Source: Oxalobacteraceae sp. CFBP 13730
GTDB lineage: Bacteria; Pseudomonadota; Gammaproteobacteria; Burkholderiales; Burkholderiaceae_D
Assembly: GCA_014841835.1 (NCBI GenBank)
Contig: JACYUQ010000004.1
Location: 434,001-498,000, forward strand
Direction of reading: 5' to 3'
Length of the DNA stretch: 64,000 nucleotides
The notes below the pieces were generated by a model, which was not told where the DNA came from, did no database searches, and worked only from the letters and a program-made list of their open reading frames with translations. Below are positions 6,831 to 16,756 of this stretch, one piece after another. Position 1 is the stretch's first letter, and each line of letters opens with the position of its first letter. Position numbers and translations under genes: made by a program.

Positions 6831-7502
6831 TTATGCCGGATGTGACTCATCCATGCGCAGCAGGCGGTTGATGATACCGCGTTCCTCGCGGGGCGAAAAG
6901 AAGTACGGGTAGAACGAGCGCTCTTCGGTTTCACCATCGGCGGCAAAGGTGCCGCCAAAAATGCTGATCTGCTCGGTAACGTACTTGAGATTCACGCGCA
7001 GCAGGTAGGCCGGGGCATCCACCCGCGTGTTGATCTTGAGCTCGCCCTCTTTGCGGAACCCGAGCATGCGCTCATAGAAGCGGCGATGGCGCGGGTTGAC
7101 CTCGATGATGATGTCGGTGCAGCCATGCATGTCGCGGGCGTAGATGACGGCCAGGTGAAACACGTTGGCCAGCGCGGTTTTCGAGCGTACCGACGGGTCG
7201 AACGCAAATTTGGTGAATTCGCACAGGCGCGCGCCGTTGGCGCGGTGGGCATCGAGCTCGGCGCCGAAGACTTCATCGGCCATCAACCCGACCTCGGAAT
7301 CGATGCCGATGCTGAGTGTGCCGACCACGTCGCCCTTGTCGGTGGCGGTCAGCGTGATGCGATTGGGGTCGTTGCTTGGCTGGTGATCGCCGGAGTAGCC
7401 GCGCCAGGCATACATCCTGTTGATCAGCATGCTGGCCGAGTTACGGCCGTCCGACGTATCGGTAAGCCGGATTCCGTATGAATCGTCGTTCACGATAAAC
7501 AT
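6831..7502 (-). CDS. N-acyl amino acid synthase, FeeM domain (copy 2)
   Basis: A 223-aa paralogue of the protein at 3280-4011. It shares RNSASMLINRMYAWRGYSG, NDPNRITLTA and the EVNPRHRRFYERMLGF motif (134-149), but its N-terminal tail is shorter. The predicted reaction is transfer of a long acyl chain to an amino acid. It leads an apparent two-gene operon with the ThiF-like gene. The start is ambiguous: ATG 7502 has its AAGGA directly adjacent, which is too close, whereas GTG 7493 places AAGGA at a normal distance and would shorten the protein by three residues. No sigma-54 element is visible upstream. Confidence 0.8.
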   Translation of the reverse strand: MFIVNDDSYGIRLTDTSDGRNSASMLINRMYAWRGYSGDHQPSNDPNRITLTATDKGDVVGTLSIGIDSEVGLMADEVFGAELDAHRANGARLCEFTKFAFDPSVRSKTALANVFHLAVIYARDMHGCTDIIIEVNPRHRRFYERMLGFRKEGELKINTRVDAPAYLLRVNLKYVTEQISIFGGTFAADGETEERSFYPYFFSPREERGIINRLLRMDESHPA

Positions 7503-7604
7503 CCTTATCTGTGTAGTGACATCTTATCTGGACATCAATAAATTGAGCGTTCGATAGGATGAATAAATATCACCGCCAGGATGCTGCATGCAAAGGTCAA
7601 TCAG

Positions 7605-7637
7605 GCCGCCGCAAACCGAATGAGGGCGTGCGGCGGC
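7605..7637 (-). terminator. Hairpin downstream of prsT, weak terminator
   Basis: GCCGCCGCA (7605-7613) and TGCGGCGGC (7629-7637) form a perfect 9-bp stem, 8 nt beyond the prsT stop on the - strand. The downstream T-run is short (CCTTT), so termination strength is doubtful. Confidence 0.4.
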
Positions 7638-7645
7638 GTGCCACA

Positions 7646-10420
7646 TTACAGCGTCTTGAGCAGCGCGCGTGCCTCATCGGCTTGCGCGAATGGCGCGTTC
7701 GCTGCCAGCAGCTTGTCAAGCTCGCGCTTGGCGCCGGCCTTGTCGCCACTCTTGTTCAGCGCCTGGGCGAGGTGATAACGGATCTCCATCGCATTTGGCG
7801 CCTGGGTGCTGGCTTTCTGCAGCAGCGGCAGGCCGCGTGCGACATTGCCCTGCTCAACCAGCATCCAGCCCAGCGTGTCCATCACGCCCGGATTGTCGCT
7901 GGCGATCTTGAACGCCTGCTCTGCAGTTGCCAACGCGCGTGGATCCTTCACCTGCTGATAAGCCCAGGCCAGGTTGTTCAGCACCAGCGGGTTCTCAGGC
8001 GCCGTCTTTTGCACGGATTCCAGACGGGAGATAGCCGCTTTGTAATCCTTGCCCGCCATATTGATTTCGGAAACCATCAGCGCCATGCGTGCATCGGTCG
8101 GGTTCTGGGCCAGCCACTTTTCGCCGCGCGCCAGTGCATCCTTGCTCTTGCCGCCTGCCTGCATCGCCTGCACCACCTTGGCGGTCAGTTCCGACGATGG
8201 TGCGAGCGCCAGGGCCTTCTCGTACGCCAGCAGCGCTGGTGCACTCTTTTGCTGGCTCATCAGGATGTCGCCCTCGAGCACGAAGCCGATCGGCGCTTTT
8301 GGCGCGGCCTGCTGCGTCTGGCGCGCCGCTGCCAGCGCGTCGTCCGGGCGCTTGGCACGCATTGCCGCGTCCACTTGCATCAGGCGCGCGGGCATGAAAT
8401 CAGGCTGCAGGTCAACCGCACGCTTGATGTGGCCTGCGGCTTCGCTGTCGTTCTTGAGCAAGCGCTGTACCTCGGCCAGGCGAATCTGCGCGGGCGCCGA
8501 TTTCGGCAACACGTTGGCCAGCTTGCTGTAGGTATCGAGCGCACCGTTCAAATCCTTGGTGGCGATCTGCGACTGGCCCAGCAGTTCGAGCACGCCGGCA
8601 TCGGTCGGGTTTGTCGTCTGGAACTTGCGCGCCAGCGCCAGTGCTTTCGGCGCCTGGTCGGTGCGCAGGTAGTGGGCGCCCAGCTTCAGTGCCGGGGCTG
8701 TCGCTTCCGGATTGGCGGTGCTGGCTTTCTCGAACCAGGTAGTGGCTTCGGCGGTGTTCTTTTGCAGCAGCGCCAGCTCACCCAGTGCCGCCATTGCGTC
8801 GGCATTGTTCTTGTCCTTCTCGAGGAAGGCCGTGAAGCGCGCCTTGGCAGCGTCCGGCTTTTTCTCCTGCATGTCCAGACGCGCGAGGTTGGTCACGGCC
8901 GGCAGGAACGTTGGTTGCAGCTGCACGGCTTTTTCAAACGCGGCGCGTGCTGGCGCATTCTTGCCTTGCACCATGTACACGGCGCCCTTGAGCTGTTGTA
9001 CCTGCGCGCTGTCCGGCTGCTGCTTCTCGAGCGACGCGACGGCAGCCTCGGCCCGGTCATAGCGCTTCATGCCCATCTCGGTCTGGACCAGGGCCATCGT
9101 GGCCTGGAGCGACTTCGGATCGAGCGTCGCGGCCGCTTCGAGTTCGCTCAGGCCGCGGGCCTGGTCGCCCTGCGCCAGGCGCGACAGGCCAAGCGAGGTG
9201 CGCACGGCGGCAGCCTGCGGCGCCAGCGTGGCGGCTTGCTGCAGGTAACTGCTGGCCTTGTCGAAGTCACGGACCTGCATGTACGACTCGCCTGCCAGCG
9301 CCAGCAGTTGTGCATCCTGCGGCGCGTCTTTCAGCGCTGGCGCCAGGGTTGCGGCGGCATCGGCTGGCTGCGAATTGCGCAGTTGTGCCTGGGCCAGCAG
9401 CTTGCGTGCGTAGACGTTGTTCGGATTGCTTTGCAGGTACTTGCGCAGGTGCTGCTCGGCCTGTTGGGTGCCGCCCAGATTCAGCTCCGATGCGCCGGCC
9501 AGCAGGATGCTTGGCTGGTGATCGGGGGCGATCTTGAGGATTTTGGCCAGCGCGTCTTTCGCGGCCGAGTATTTACCTTGCGAGAATTCGTACAGGCCGC
9601 GCGTGTACACCACCAGCAGACTGCCCGGCGAATTCTTTTCGGCGGCCTCGACTTCGATCTTGGCCGCGTCGAACTTGCCGCGGGCGATCTCGACATACGC
9701 CTTTTCAATGTGGGCGCCACGGTGATCCGGCTTGAGCTTGAGCGCCTGGTCATACGCCGCCAGGGCTTCGTCCGGCTTGTTCATCATGCGCAGCATCGAG
9801 CCGCGCATCATGTAGGCTTCGGGATTCTTCGGATCCTTGGCGACCGCTTCCTCGACGTAGCGCGTCGCTGCTTCCCGGTCGCCTTTGGCGGCGGCAATAC
9901 GCGCCATGCCCATCAAGGCCTCGCCCGAACTGGCATTGGCCGCCAGCGCGGCGGCATAAGCCTGCTGCGCTTCATCCGGCTTGCCGCTGCCCAGCAGCGC
10001 ATCGGCGCGCAGGCTCAGCAGTGGAGCCGAACCGGTTGCCGCTTCTGGCGTGATCTCGGTCAGCACTTCCTTGAACTTGCCCTGCTGCGTCAGCGCCTGG
10101 CCGAGCAGTGGCAGCACGCGCGCTGCCGGGATACCCAGCGAACGGGCGCGGCCGAATTCTTTTTCAGCCGACACAGCGTCGCCGGTCGACAATTGCAGGG
10201 AGCCCAGCGCCATGCGCGCTTCGCCGTTTTCCGGGCTGTTTGCCACGGCATTCTTCAGCTGGATCAGCGCCGCCTTGATATCGCCTTTTTGCTGATATGC
10301 GGTGGCTTCGGCCAGCAGGGTCTCGGTCGACTGGGTGCGGTTGCAACCGGACAGGCCAGCGGCCAGGATGGCGCCGGACAGCAGAGCGGTAAGAGTAAGC
10401 TTGGTAGCGTGGCGCGACAT
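7646..10420 (-). CDS. prsT: XrtA/PEP-CTERM system TPR-repeat lipoprotein PrsT
   Basis: A 924-aa protein made of a lipoprotein signal (hydrophobic stretch, then LSGC with Cys26) and then about twenty tetratricopeptide repeats to the C-terminus, rich in Ala, Leu and Lys. Length and layout match PrsT, a TPR protein found in exosortase-A/EPS clusters and thought to help exopolysaccharide or PEP-CTERM export at the cell envelope. The start at 10420 is chosen because GAGGAA lies just upstream and it gives a clean signal peptide; an upstream in-frame extension would bury the signal. A possible but poor -24/-12 element (TGGCGC-N5-TTCCT) lies upstream. A 975-codon open frame on the opposite strand is only the antisense of this repetitive gene. 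Confidence 0.9.
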   Translation of the reverse strand: MSRHATKLTLTALLSGAILAAGLSGCNRTQSTETLLAEATAYQQKGDIKAALIQLKNAVANSPENGEARMALGSLQLSTGDAVSAEKEFGRARSLGIPAARVLPLLGQALTQQGKFKEVLTEITPEAATGSAPLLSLRADALLGSGKPDEAQQAYAAALAANASSGEALMGMARIAAAKGDREAATRYVEEAVAKDPKNPEAYMMRGSMLRMMNKPDEALAAYDQALKLKPDHRGAHIEKAYVEIARGKFDAAKIEVEAAEKNSPGSLLVVYTRGLYEFSQGKYSAAKDALAKILKIAPDHQPSILLAGASELNLGGTQQAEQHLRKYLQSNPNNVYARKLLAQAQLRNSQPADAAATLAPALKDAPQDAQLLALAGESYMQVRDFDKASSYLQQAATLAPQAAAVRTSLGLSRLAQGDQARGLSELEAAATLDPKSLQATMALVQTEMGMKRYDRAEAAVASLEKQQPDSAQVQQLKGAVYMVQGKNAPARAAFEKAVQLQPTFLPAVTNLARLDMQEKKPDAAKARFTAFLEKDKNNADAMAALGELALLQKNTAEATTWFEKASTANPEATAPALKLGAHYLRTDQAPKALALARKFQTTNPTDAGVLELLGQSQIATKDLNGALDTYSKLANVLPKSAPAQIRLAEVQRLLKNDSEAAGHIKRAVDLQPDFMPARLMQVDAAMRAKRPDDALAAARQTQQAAPKAPIGFVLEGDILMSQQKSAPALLAYEKALALAPSSELTAKVVQAMQAGGKSKDALARGEKWLAQNPTDARMALMVSEINMAGKDYKAAISRLESVQKTAPENPLVLNNLAWAYQQVKDPRALATAEQAFKIASDNPGVMDTLGWMLVEQGNVARGLPLLQKASTQAPNAMEIRYHLAQALNKSGDKAGAKRELDKLLAANAPFAQADEARALLKTL

Positions 10421-10610
10421 GTGGGATTCCTCAGGCAATGGAGTTCGTTGTTTCGCCAGATAGCGAAATTCCTCAACAACAAATAATACCTGAAGGAATA
10501 GCGGCGCCAACGTACAAACGGATGCGATTGTTGCAAATTCCAGCCGCCGGTAACAGCAAAAAAGTGAGAGCAATTGTTACAAAGATGGCAGGCCACCGGC
10601 GCAGCGCAGT

Positions 10611-10931
10611 TCAGCCCGAATTACTGCCTGGATCGCTGCGCAGGCGTTGCAGCAAAGCATCAACATGCTCACCCACCGGCAAGCCATGCCGCCGCAATAA
10701 CTGCACATGCAGCACGAGGTTTTCCAGCACCAGCTTGGCCGAGACGGCAAGTAGTGTCGTCAAGCGATCTTCATGGCTGAAGTTGTCCATCGCCGCCGCC
10801 ATCTCGCACAAGTGATTGGCGACGAGGTCGCGCAGTTCGTCTTCGGGGAAGGGGAGGTCGGCGAAGTCGATCGGGTCTTCCTGTTCGACTTCGCGCATCA
10901 GTGCGGCCAGCTGTGCGGGGCGGATCGGCAT
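10611..10931 (-). CDS. Hypothetical protein, about 106 aa
   Basis: A small acidic, Leu-rich, probably all-helical cytoplasmic protein (MPIRPAQLAALMREVEQEDP at its start) with no signal peptide or membrane segment. I do not recognise the family. ATG 10931 is preferred because CGGAG sits 8 nt upstream; an in-frame GTG at 10952 has no such site. It lies just downstream of icmF on the same strand (54-nt gap), so it may be co-transcribed with it. Codon use is normal for the region. Confidence 0.65.
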   Translation of the reverse strand: MPIRPAQLAALMREVEQEDPIDFADLPFPEDELRDLVANHLCEMAAAMDNFSHEDRLTTLLAVSAKLVLENLVLHVQLLRRHGLPVGEHVDALLQRLRSDPGSNSG

Positions 10932-10985
10932 GAATGACTCCGTGGTGGTCACGAAGTCATTCTAGGCTGTTTGCAGACAGCGTGA

Positions 10986-13900
10986 TTACATATTACGCCG
11001 GTACTGCCCACCCACTTCGAACAGCGCCGTCGTGATCTGTCCCAGTGAGCACACGCGCACGGCGTCCATCAGGTGCGTAAACACGTTCTGGTTGTCGATC
11101 GCCGCCTGGCGCAGTGCGGCCAGCGCGGTCGGCGCGGCATCCGCATGGCGCGAGTGGAAGGCGTCCAGACGCTGCAGCTGCGATTGTTTCTCGTCGTCGG
11201 TCGAGCGTGCCAGTTCGATCGTCGCCGCTGCGCCCGAACCCTTTGGATTGCGGAAGGTATTGACGCCGATGATCGGCAGCGTGCCATCGTGCTTCTGGTG
11301 CTCGTACAGCATCGACTCTTCCTGGATCTTGCCGCGCTGGTAGCCGGTTTCCATCGCACCCAGTACGCCGCCGCGTTCGGCGATGCGCTCGAATTCCTGC
11401 AGCACCTGCTCTTCGACCAGGTCGGTCAGTTCGTCCATGATGAACGCGCCCTGGTTCGGGTTCTCGTTCTTGGCCAGCCCCCACTCGCGGTTGATGATCA
11501 GCTGGATGGCCAGGGCGCGGCGCACCGATTCGTCGGTCGGCGTGGTGATCGCTTCGTCGTAGGCATTGGTGTGCAGCGAATTGCAGTTGTCGTAGATCGC
11601 GATCAGCGCCTGCAGCGTGGTGCGGATGTCGTTGAAGTCGATCTCTTGCGCGTGCAGCGAACGGCCCGACGTCTGGATGTGGTACTTGAGCTTTTGCGAG
11701 CGGTCGTTGGCGCCGTAACGCTCGCGCATGGCCACGGCCCACAGGCGGCGGGCGACGCGTCCGAGCACCGTGTATTCCGGGTCCATGCCGTTCGAGAAGA
11801 AGAACGACAGGTTCGGCGCGAAGTCGTCGATGTGCATCCCGCGCGCCAGGTAGGCTTCGACGAACGTGAAGCCGTTCGACAGCGTGAACGCCAGTTGCGA
11901 GATCGGATTGGCGCCTGCCTCGGCGATGTGATAACCGGAGATCGACACCGAGTAGAAATTGCGCACGCCGTGGCGCACGAAATATTCCTGGATGTCGCCC
12001 ATGACCTTCAGCGAAAACTCGGTCGAGAAGATGCAGGTGTTCTGGCCCTGGTCTTCCTTCAGGATGTCGGCCTGCACGGTGCCGCGCACGCTCGTCAGGA
12101 CCCAGGCGCGGATTTTTTCGCGTTCTTCAAGCGTGGGCTGGCGGCCGTTGTCGTGTGCGAACTTGTCGATCTGCTGGTCGATCGCCGTATTCATGAACAT
12201 CGCCAGGATGGTCGGCGCCGGGCCGTTGATCGTCATCGATACCGACGTCGACGGGCTGCACAGGTCGAAGCCGTCGTACAGCACCTTCATGTCGTCCAGC
12301 GTGGCAATCGACACGCCCGAGTTGCCGACCTTGCCGTAGATATCGGGCCGCAGCGCCGGGTCGGCGCCGTACAGCGTGACCGAATCGAACGCGGTCGACA
12401 GGCGCTTGGCGTCCATCCCGGTCGAGACGAGCTTGAAGCGTTTGTTGGTGCGGAAGGCGTCGCCTTCGCCGGCGAACATGCGGGTCGGGTCTTCGCCTTC
12501 GCGCTTGAACGGGAACACGCCGGCCGTGTAGGGGAACGCACCAGGCACGTTCTCGAGCATCAAGAAGCGCAGAATTTCGCCGTGGTCTTCAAAGCGCGGC
12601 AGCGCGACCTTGCGGATCGGATTGCCCGACAGGGTCTTGGTCACCAGGCGCGTGCGGATTTCCTTGTCGCGCACGTGAGTGACGTAGTCGTCACCGGCAT
12701 ACGCGGCCTGCAGCGCGGGCCAGGCCGCGACGAGGTTCTTCGCTTCGCCATCCATCGCGTTGTCGCGTTCGGCCATCAGGCCGTCGAGCGCGTCGGCCGT
12801 GGCCGCGCCCTGGCCAGCGGCCAGCAGCATGCGCTTCGATTCGCCCAGTTGCTGGCGCTCGCGCGCGAGTTTCACCTGGCGTGCCACGTGGCGGTGGTAG
12901 CCGCGCACGGTGTCGGCGATCTCGGCCAGGTAGCGGCTGCGCGCCGGCGGCACGATCACGTTCTTGCCGCTCGAGTAGCGCAGCGCGGGCGCGGGCAGGC
13001 TGCTCGCATCGATCGGCAGGCCAAGGGCCGCGAGCCGGGGCAGCAGGCCGTGGTACAGCGCCGTCACGCCATCGTCGTTGAAGCGCGAGGCCTGGGTGCC
13101 GAACACCGGCATCTGGTCCGGACTCTGGCTCCACAATTCGCGGTTGCGCTGGTACTGCTTGGCCACGTCGCGCAGCGCGTCGAGCGCGCCCTTGCGGTCG
13201 AACTTGTTGATCGCGATGAAGTCGGCGAAATCGAGCATGTCGATTTTTTCGAGCTGCGAGGCGGCGCCGAACTCCGGCGTCATCACGTACATCGACGTGT
13301 CGACGTGCGGCACGATGGCGGCGTCGCCCTGGCCGATGCCGGACGTCTCGACGATCACGAGGTCGAACCCGGTCACCTTGCAGGCGGCGATCACGTCGGG
13401 CAGCGCCTGCGAGATTTCCGAGCCGGCGTCGCGCGTGGCCAGCGAGCGCATGAAGACGCGCGTCTGCCCGTTCCACGGACTGATCGCATTCATGCGGATG
13501 CGGTCGCCCAGCAGCGCGCCGCCGGACTTGCGGCGCGACGGGTCGATCGAGATCACGGCGATGTTCAGGTGGTCGCCCTGATCGAGGCGGATGCGGCGGA
13601 TCAGTTCATCGGTCAGCGACGACTTGCCCGCGCCACCGGTGCCGGTGATGCCCAGCGTCGGCACGCGCAGCGTCGCGGCATGTTCGAGGATCTGCGCGCG
13701 CAGCGCGGCGTCGACCTTGTCGTTTTCCAGCGCCGTGATCAGCTGCGCCAGCGGGCGGTGGCGCGCGGCCAGCTCGCCCTGCTGCAGCGCCGCCAGCGTG
13801 GTCGGGGCGTACGGTGACAGGTCGACGTCGCACGCTTGCAGCATCGCGTGGATCATGCCGACCAGGCCCATGCGCTGGCCGTCTTCGGGGCTGAAGATGC

Positions 13901-14285
13901 GGGTGACGCCATACGCATGCAGTTCGTCGATTTCGTGCGCGACGATCACGCCGCCACCGCCGCCGAACACCTTGATGTGCGCGCCGCCGCGCTCGCGCAG
14001 CAGGTCGATCATGTACTTGAAGTATTCGACGTGGCCGCCCTGGTAGCTCGAGATGGCGATGCCTTGTGCATCCTCGGCCAGCGCCGCCGTGACGACGTCG
14101 TCGACCGAGCGGTTGTGGCCCAGGTGGATCACCTCGGCCCCGTTCGATTGCAGGATGCGCCGCATGATGTTGATCGACGCATCATGGCCGTCGAACAGCG
14201 AGGCGGCGGTGACGAAGCGCACCTTGTTGGCCAGTTGCAGAGTGGCGGGGGCAGCCAGCGTGGCGGCGGCAGTTGTAGCGTTCAT
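10986..14285 (-). CDS. icmF: Fused isobutyryl-CoA mutase/G-protein chaperone IcmF
   Basis: A 1099-aa fusion in the IcmF order. First is a B12-binding domain ([16 protein letters not shown] at 31-46, GHNRS, then [11 protein letters not shown]). Second is a MeaI-type GTPase with P-loop GTGGAGKS at 215-222 that guards cofactor loading. Third is the mutase barrel from about 560 to the end, with [12 protein letters not shown] in place of the PYTRGPY of methylmalonyl-CoA mutase, which fits isobutyryl/butyryl or isovaleryl/pivalyl-CoA as substrate. It is adenosylcobalamin-dependent, cytoplasmic and links branched-chain acyl-CoA to fatty acid pools. The full length agrees with the family. The upstream palindrome at 14336-14353 is a likely operator. 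Confidence 0.95.
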   Translation of the reverse strand: MNATTAAATLAAPATLQLANKVRFVTAASLFDGHDASINIMRRILQSNGAEVIHLGHNRSVDDVVTAALAEDAQGIAISSYQGGHVEYFKYMIDLLRERGGAHIKVFGGGGGVIVAHEIDELHAYGVTRIFSPEDGQRMGLVGMIHAMLQACDVDLSPYAPTTLAALQQGELAARHRPLAQLITALENDKVDAALRAQILEHAATLRVPTLGITGTGGAGKSSLTDELIRRIRLDQGDHLNIAVISIDPSRRKSGGALLGDRIRMNAISPWNGQTRVFMRSLATRDAGSEISQALPDVIAACKVTGFDLVIVETSGIGQGDAAIVPHVDTSMYVMTPEFGAASQLEKIDMLDFADFIAINKFDRKGALDALRDVAKQYQRNRELWSQSPDQMPVFGTQASRFNDDGVTALYHGLLPRLAALGLPIDASSLPAPALRYSSGKNVIVPPARSRYLAEIADTVRGYHRHVARQVKLARERQQLGESKRMLLAAGQGAATADALDGLMAERDNAMDGEAKNLVAAWPALQAAYAGDDYVTHVRDKEIRTRLVTKTLSGNPIRKVALPRFEDHGEILRFLMLENVPGAFPYTAGVFPFKREGEDPTRMFAGEGDAFRTNKRFKLVSTGMDAKRLSTAFDSVTLYGADPALRPDIYGKVGNSGVSIATLDDMKVLYDGFDLCSPSTSVSMTINGPAPTILAMFMNTAIDQQIDKFAHDNGRQPTLEEREKIRAWVLTSVRGTVQADILKEDQGQNTCIFSTEFSLKVMGDIQEYFVRHGVRNFYSVSISGYHIAEAGANPISQLAFTLSNGFTFVEAYLARGMHIDDFAPNLSFFFSNGMDPEYTVLGRVARRLWAVAMRERYGANDRSQKLKYHIQTSGRSLHAQEIDFNDIRTTLQALIAIYDNCNSLHTNAYDEAITTPTDESVRRALAIQLIINREWGLAKNENPNQGAFIMDELTDLVEEQVLQEFERIAERGGVLGAMETGYQRGKIQEESMLYEHQKHDGTLPIIGVNTFRNPKGSGAAATIELARSTDDEKQSQLQRLDAFHSRHADAAPTALAALRQAAIDNQNVFTHLMDAVRVCSLGQITTALFEVGGQYRRNM

Positions 14286-14335
14286 GGCGAGCAGTCCTTG
14301 TAGGCGGGAGGACGAGGAGTGCTGGTACGGTAGCT

Positions 14336-14353
14336 GACGTTAACGTTAACGTC
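14336..14353. promoter_or_regulatory. Perfect 18-bp palindrome upstream of icmF, likely operator
   Basis: GACGTTAACGTTAACGTC is its own reverse complement and starts 51 nt from the icmF start codon. It contains two overlapping ACGTTAACGT units. Sites of the form TTGACGTT..ACGTCAA are used by MerR-type LiuR and related regulators of branched-chain acyl-CoA breakdown in Proteobacteria, which would suit icmF. Assigning it to LiuR is inference. Confidence 0.6.
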
Positions 14354-14486
14354 AAGTCGTGAACGAATGAACCGGTTTTATGAAGTTTACTAAAAATAAC
14401 ATTAAGTGATTAAATGCAATCATTTGGTATACTTCCTGCATAGCGCGTGCACACCGCCTGCGCTCGGTTACCAGAGGGTAGGTCAG

Positions 14487-15704
14487 ATGTTGAAAAAAGT
14501 GGATGCGTCACAACTCAGGGTCGGCATGTTCATCCACGATCTCGATTGTGGGTGGATGGAGCATCCCTTCGTGCGCAGTCAGTTCCTGCTGACCTGCGAG
14601 AGCGAAATCCAGAAGATCCGCGATGCGCGCATCCACGGCGTCGTGATCGACTGCGGCCGCGGCATGGACGTCGACGCGCCGACGCTGGCCCAGGCGCAGG
14701 CAGCCACCGAAGCCGAAGTGACGGCGCTGGCCACCACCGCGACCAGCCGGGTGCGGGTATCGGTGGGCGAGGAACTGCAGCGCGCGGCCACGGTGCGGCG
14801 CGAGGCGGTGGGCGTGGTGCGCACGGTGATGCAGGACGCGCGTCTGGGCAAGGCCGTCGAACTCGAAGAAGTCGGTCCGGTGGTACAGAACATCACCGAA
14901 TCGATCCTGCGTAACGCCGGCGCCTTGCTTGGCCTGTTACAGATCAAGAACAAGGACGACTACACGTTCCTGCATTCGGTGAGCGTGTGCACGCTGCTGG
15001 TGGCGTTCTGCCGCTCGCGCAATCTGGACGACGAGCGTATCTATCAGGCCGGCATCGGCGGCCTGCTGCACGATACCGGCAAGGCGCTGGTGCCGGATGC
15101 GATCCTGCACAAGGCCGGGCGCCTGACCGACGCCGAGTTCGCCATCATCAAGCGCCATCCGCGCGACGGCCACGACATTCTGCTGCGCACACCCGGCATC
15201 GGCGCCATTCCCCTGGACATCACGCTGCACCACCACGAGCGGCGCGACGGCAGCGGCTATCCGGACGCCCAGGCCGGAAGCGCGATCAGCGAACTGGCGC
15301 AGATGGCGGCCATCGTCGACGTGTACGACGCGATCACGTCCGAGCGTTGCTATCACAAGGGGATGCCGCCGGCCGAAGCGCTGCGCAAGCTGTACGAGTG
15401 GAGCAAGTTCCACTTCGACCCGGCGCTGGTCCAGGAGTTCATGCGCTGCGTCGGGATCTACCCGGTCGGCACGCTGGTGCTGCTCGAATCGGGCCGTCTG
15501 GGCGTGGTGGTGGAGCCGCATGAAACGAGCCTGCTGACGCCAAAGGTCAACGTGTTCTTCCACACCAGGCAGCAGCGTTACATCAAACCCGAGACCGTCG
15601 ATCTGTCACGGCCGCTGGGCTTCGGTGGCGGCGACCGGATCGTGCGTCACGAGTCGGCCGAGAAGTGGCAGGTCGAACCGCTGCGTTTCATGCAGGTGGC
15701 CTGA
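14487..15704 (+). CDS. HD-GYP c-di-GMP phosphodiesterase with DUF3391 N-terminus
   Basis: A 405-aa cytoplasmic protein. Residues 1-130 form the DUF3391-type N-domain (starting MLKKVDASQLRVGMFIHDLD), and the rest is an HD-GYP domain with all catalytic landmarks: HDTGKALVP (HD at 195-196), the HHHE metal motif at 248-251 and DGSGYP at 254-259. It should hydrolyse cyclic di-GMP to pGpG or GMP. Start 14487 is used because GAGGGTAGG lies just upstream, although the frame is open further 5'. It is convergent with a GGEEF diguanylate cyclase at 15722, which gives a local c-di-GMP synthesis/degradation pair next to the Tad pilus locus. Confidence 0.88.
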   Translation: MLKKVDASQLRVGMFIHDLDCGWMEHPFVRSQFLLTCESEIQKIRDARIHGVVIDCGRGMDVDAPTLAQAQAATEAEVTALATTATSRVRVSVGEELQRAATVRREAVGVVRTVMQDARLGKAVELEEVGPVVQNITESILRNAGALLGLLQIKNKDDYTFLHSVSVCTLLVAFCRSRNLDDERIYQAGIGGLLHDTGKALVPDAILHKAGRLTDAEFAIIKRHPRDGHDILLRTPGIGAIPLDITLHHHERRDGSGYPDAQAGSAISELAQMAAIVDVYDAITSERCYHKGMPPAEALRKLYEWSKFHFDPALVQEFMRCVGIYPVGTLVLLESGRLGVVVEPHETSLLTPKVNVFFHTRQQRYIKPETVDLSRPLGFGGGDRIVRHESAEKWQVEPLRFMQVA

Positions 15705-15721
15705 ACGCGCACGACGCGCGC

Positions 15722-16756
15722 TCAGAAGAATTCGGCGGTGTCGTTGGTCGTGACGGTCTGCAGCAGGCCGCCCTCGACCAGCGCTTCGTAGTGGCAGACG
15801 CGGTTGCGGCCATGGGCCTTGGCGAAATACAGCGCCTGGTCGGCGTGGCCCAGCGTGACGACCGGCGAATCGGCCGCGCTGACGCTGGTAAAGCCGACAC
15901 TGACGGTGACTTGCCCCACTTGCGGGAAGTGGTGGCTTTCCACATCCAGACGAAAGCGCTCGATGATGCGGCGCGCGTTCTCCAGCGTCGTCGAGCGCAG
16001 CAGCACCACAAACTCTTCGCCGCCAAAGCGAAACACCCGGTCCTGCGTACGGAATGACGATTGCAGCAGGTTGGCGATCAGGATCAGGACTTCGTCGCCG
16101 TACAGGTGGCCAAAGCGGTCGTTGACGGTCTTGAAGTGGTCGACGTCGACCACGGCCAGCCACTGCTGTTCCGCCCCGTGCTGCGCGCGCCGCTCGGCCA
16201 CGCCCGGCATGACCGGTTCGACGTCCGTCGCATGCAGCATGCGCGCCAGCTGATCGTCGAAGGTCTTGCGGTTGAGCAGGCCCGTGAGCGAATCGCGTTC
16301 GCTGTAGTCGAGCAAATTCTGGAAATTGCGGTACACGCTGACAATGCCACTGACCATGTACAGCGCTTCCGGCGTGAACGGACTGTCGTGGGCGATCTCG
16401 AGGCAGGTATCGGCCCGCTCGCCGAACCAGATCGGCAGCCACAGGCGGCGCAGGCCATCGGCTCCCATGCCCTCGGTGCGCGTGGCGTGCTGGCGCAGGC
16501 AGGCATCGAGTTCCGGATAGGTGGCGATTGGTTCGCCCGGGCTGCTGTCTTGCGGCTCTTCCGGGCAAGCGACGCCGCCAGCCTGGATGCAGGCGCGCGA
16601 GCGCACGAACTGCTGGCCGCCGACGCTGGCAATGCCCAGCACCCGGGTCTGGCTCGCGCCGGACAATTCCTGGACCGCCGACACCACGGAGATGTCGAGC
16701 ATGGTGTGATCGCGGTGGCCAGTCATGTCCACCATGTGTCGCAGCAGGGAATCCAT
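15722..16756 (-). CDS. GGDEF diguanylate cyclase with sensory N-domain
   Basis: A roughly 344-aa protein. Residues 1-140 look like a GAF-type sensor region, with no transmembrane helix. The GGDEF domain starts near DSLTGLLNRKTFD (155-167) and has an intact active site GGEEF at 245-249, plus an RxxD inhibitory site (RTQD, 236-239) exactly five residues before it. It is therefore predicted to be an active, product-inhibited cyclic di-GMP synthase. The start is uncertain: the frame is open back to 16894, and no strong ribosome site is seen at 16756. It is convergent with the HD-GYP gene, 17 nt apart. Confidence 0.85.
   Translation of the reverse strand: MDSLLRHMVDMTGHRDHTMLDISVVSAVQELSGASQTRVLGIASVGGQQFVRSRACIQAGGVACPEEPQDSSPGEPIATYPELDACLRQHATRTEGMGADGLRRLWLPIWFGERADTCLEIAHDSPFTPEALYMVSGIVSVYRNFQNLLDYSERDSLTGLLNRKTFDDQLARMLHATDVEPVMPGVAERRAQHGAEQQWLAVVDVDHFKTVNDRFGHLYGDEVLILIANLLQSSFRTQDRVFRFGGEEFVVLLRSTTLENARRIIERFRLDVESHHFPQVGQVTVSVGFTSVSAADSPVVTLGHADQALYFAKAHGRNRVCHYEALVEGGLLQTVTTNDTAEFF

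Noticed and set aside
7559..10486. 975-codon open frame on the + strand
   Set aside because: It is the antisense of prsT. The product is a Cys/Arg/His/Gln-rich composition typical of shadow frames in GC-rich DNA, and prsT has a lipobox and TPRs.
11073..13817. 914-codon open frame on the + strand
   Set aside because: Antisense of icmF, with Arg/His/Val-rich shadow composition and no recognisable domain.
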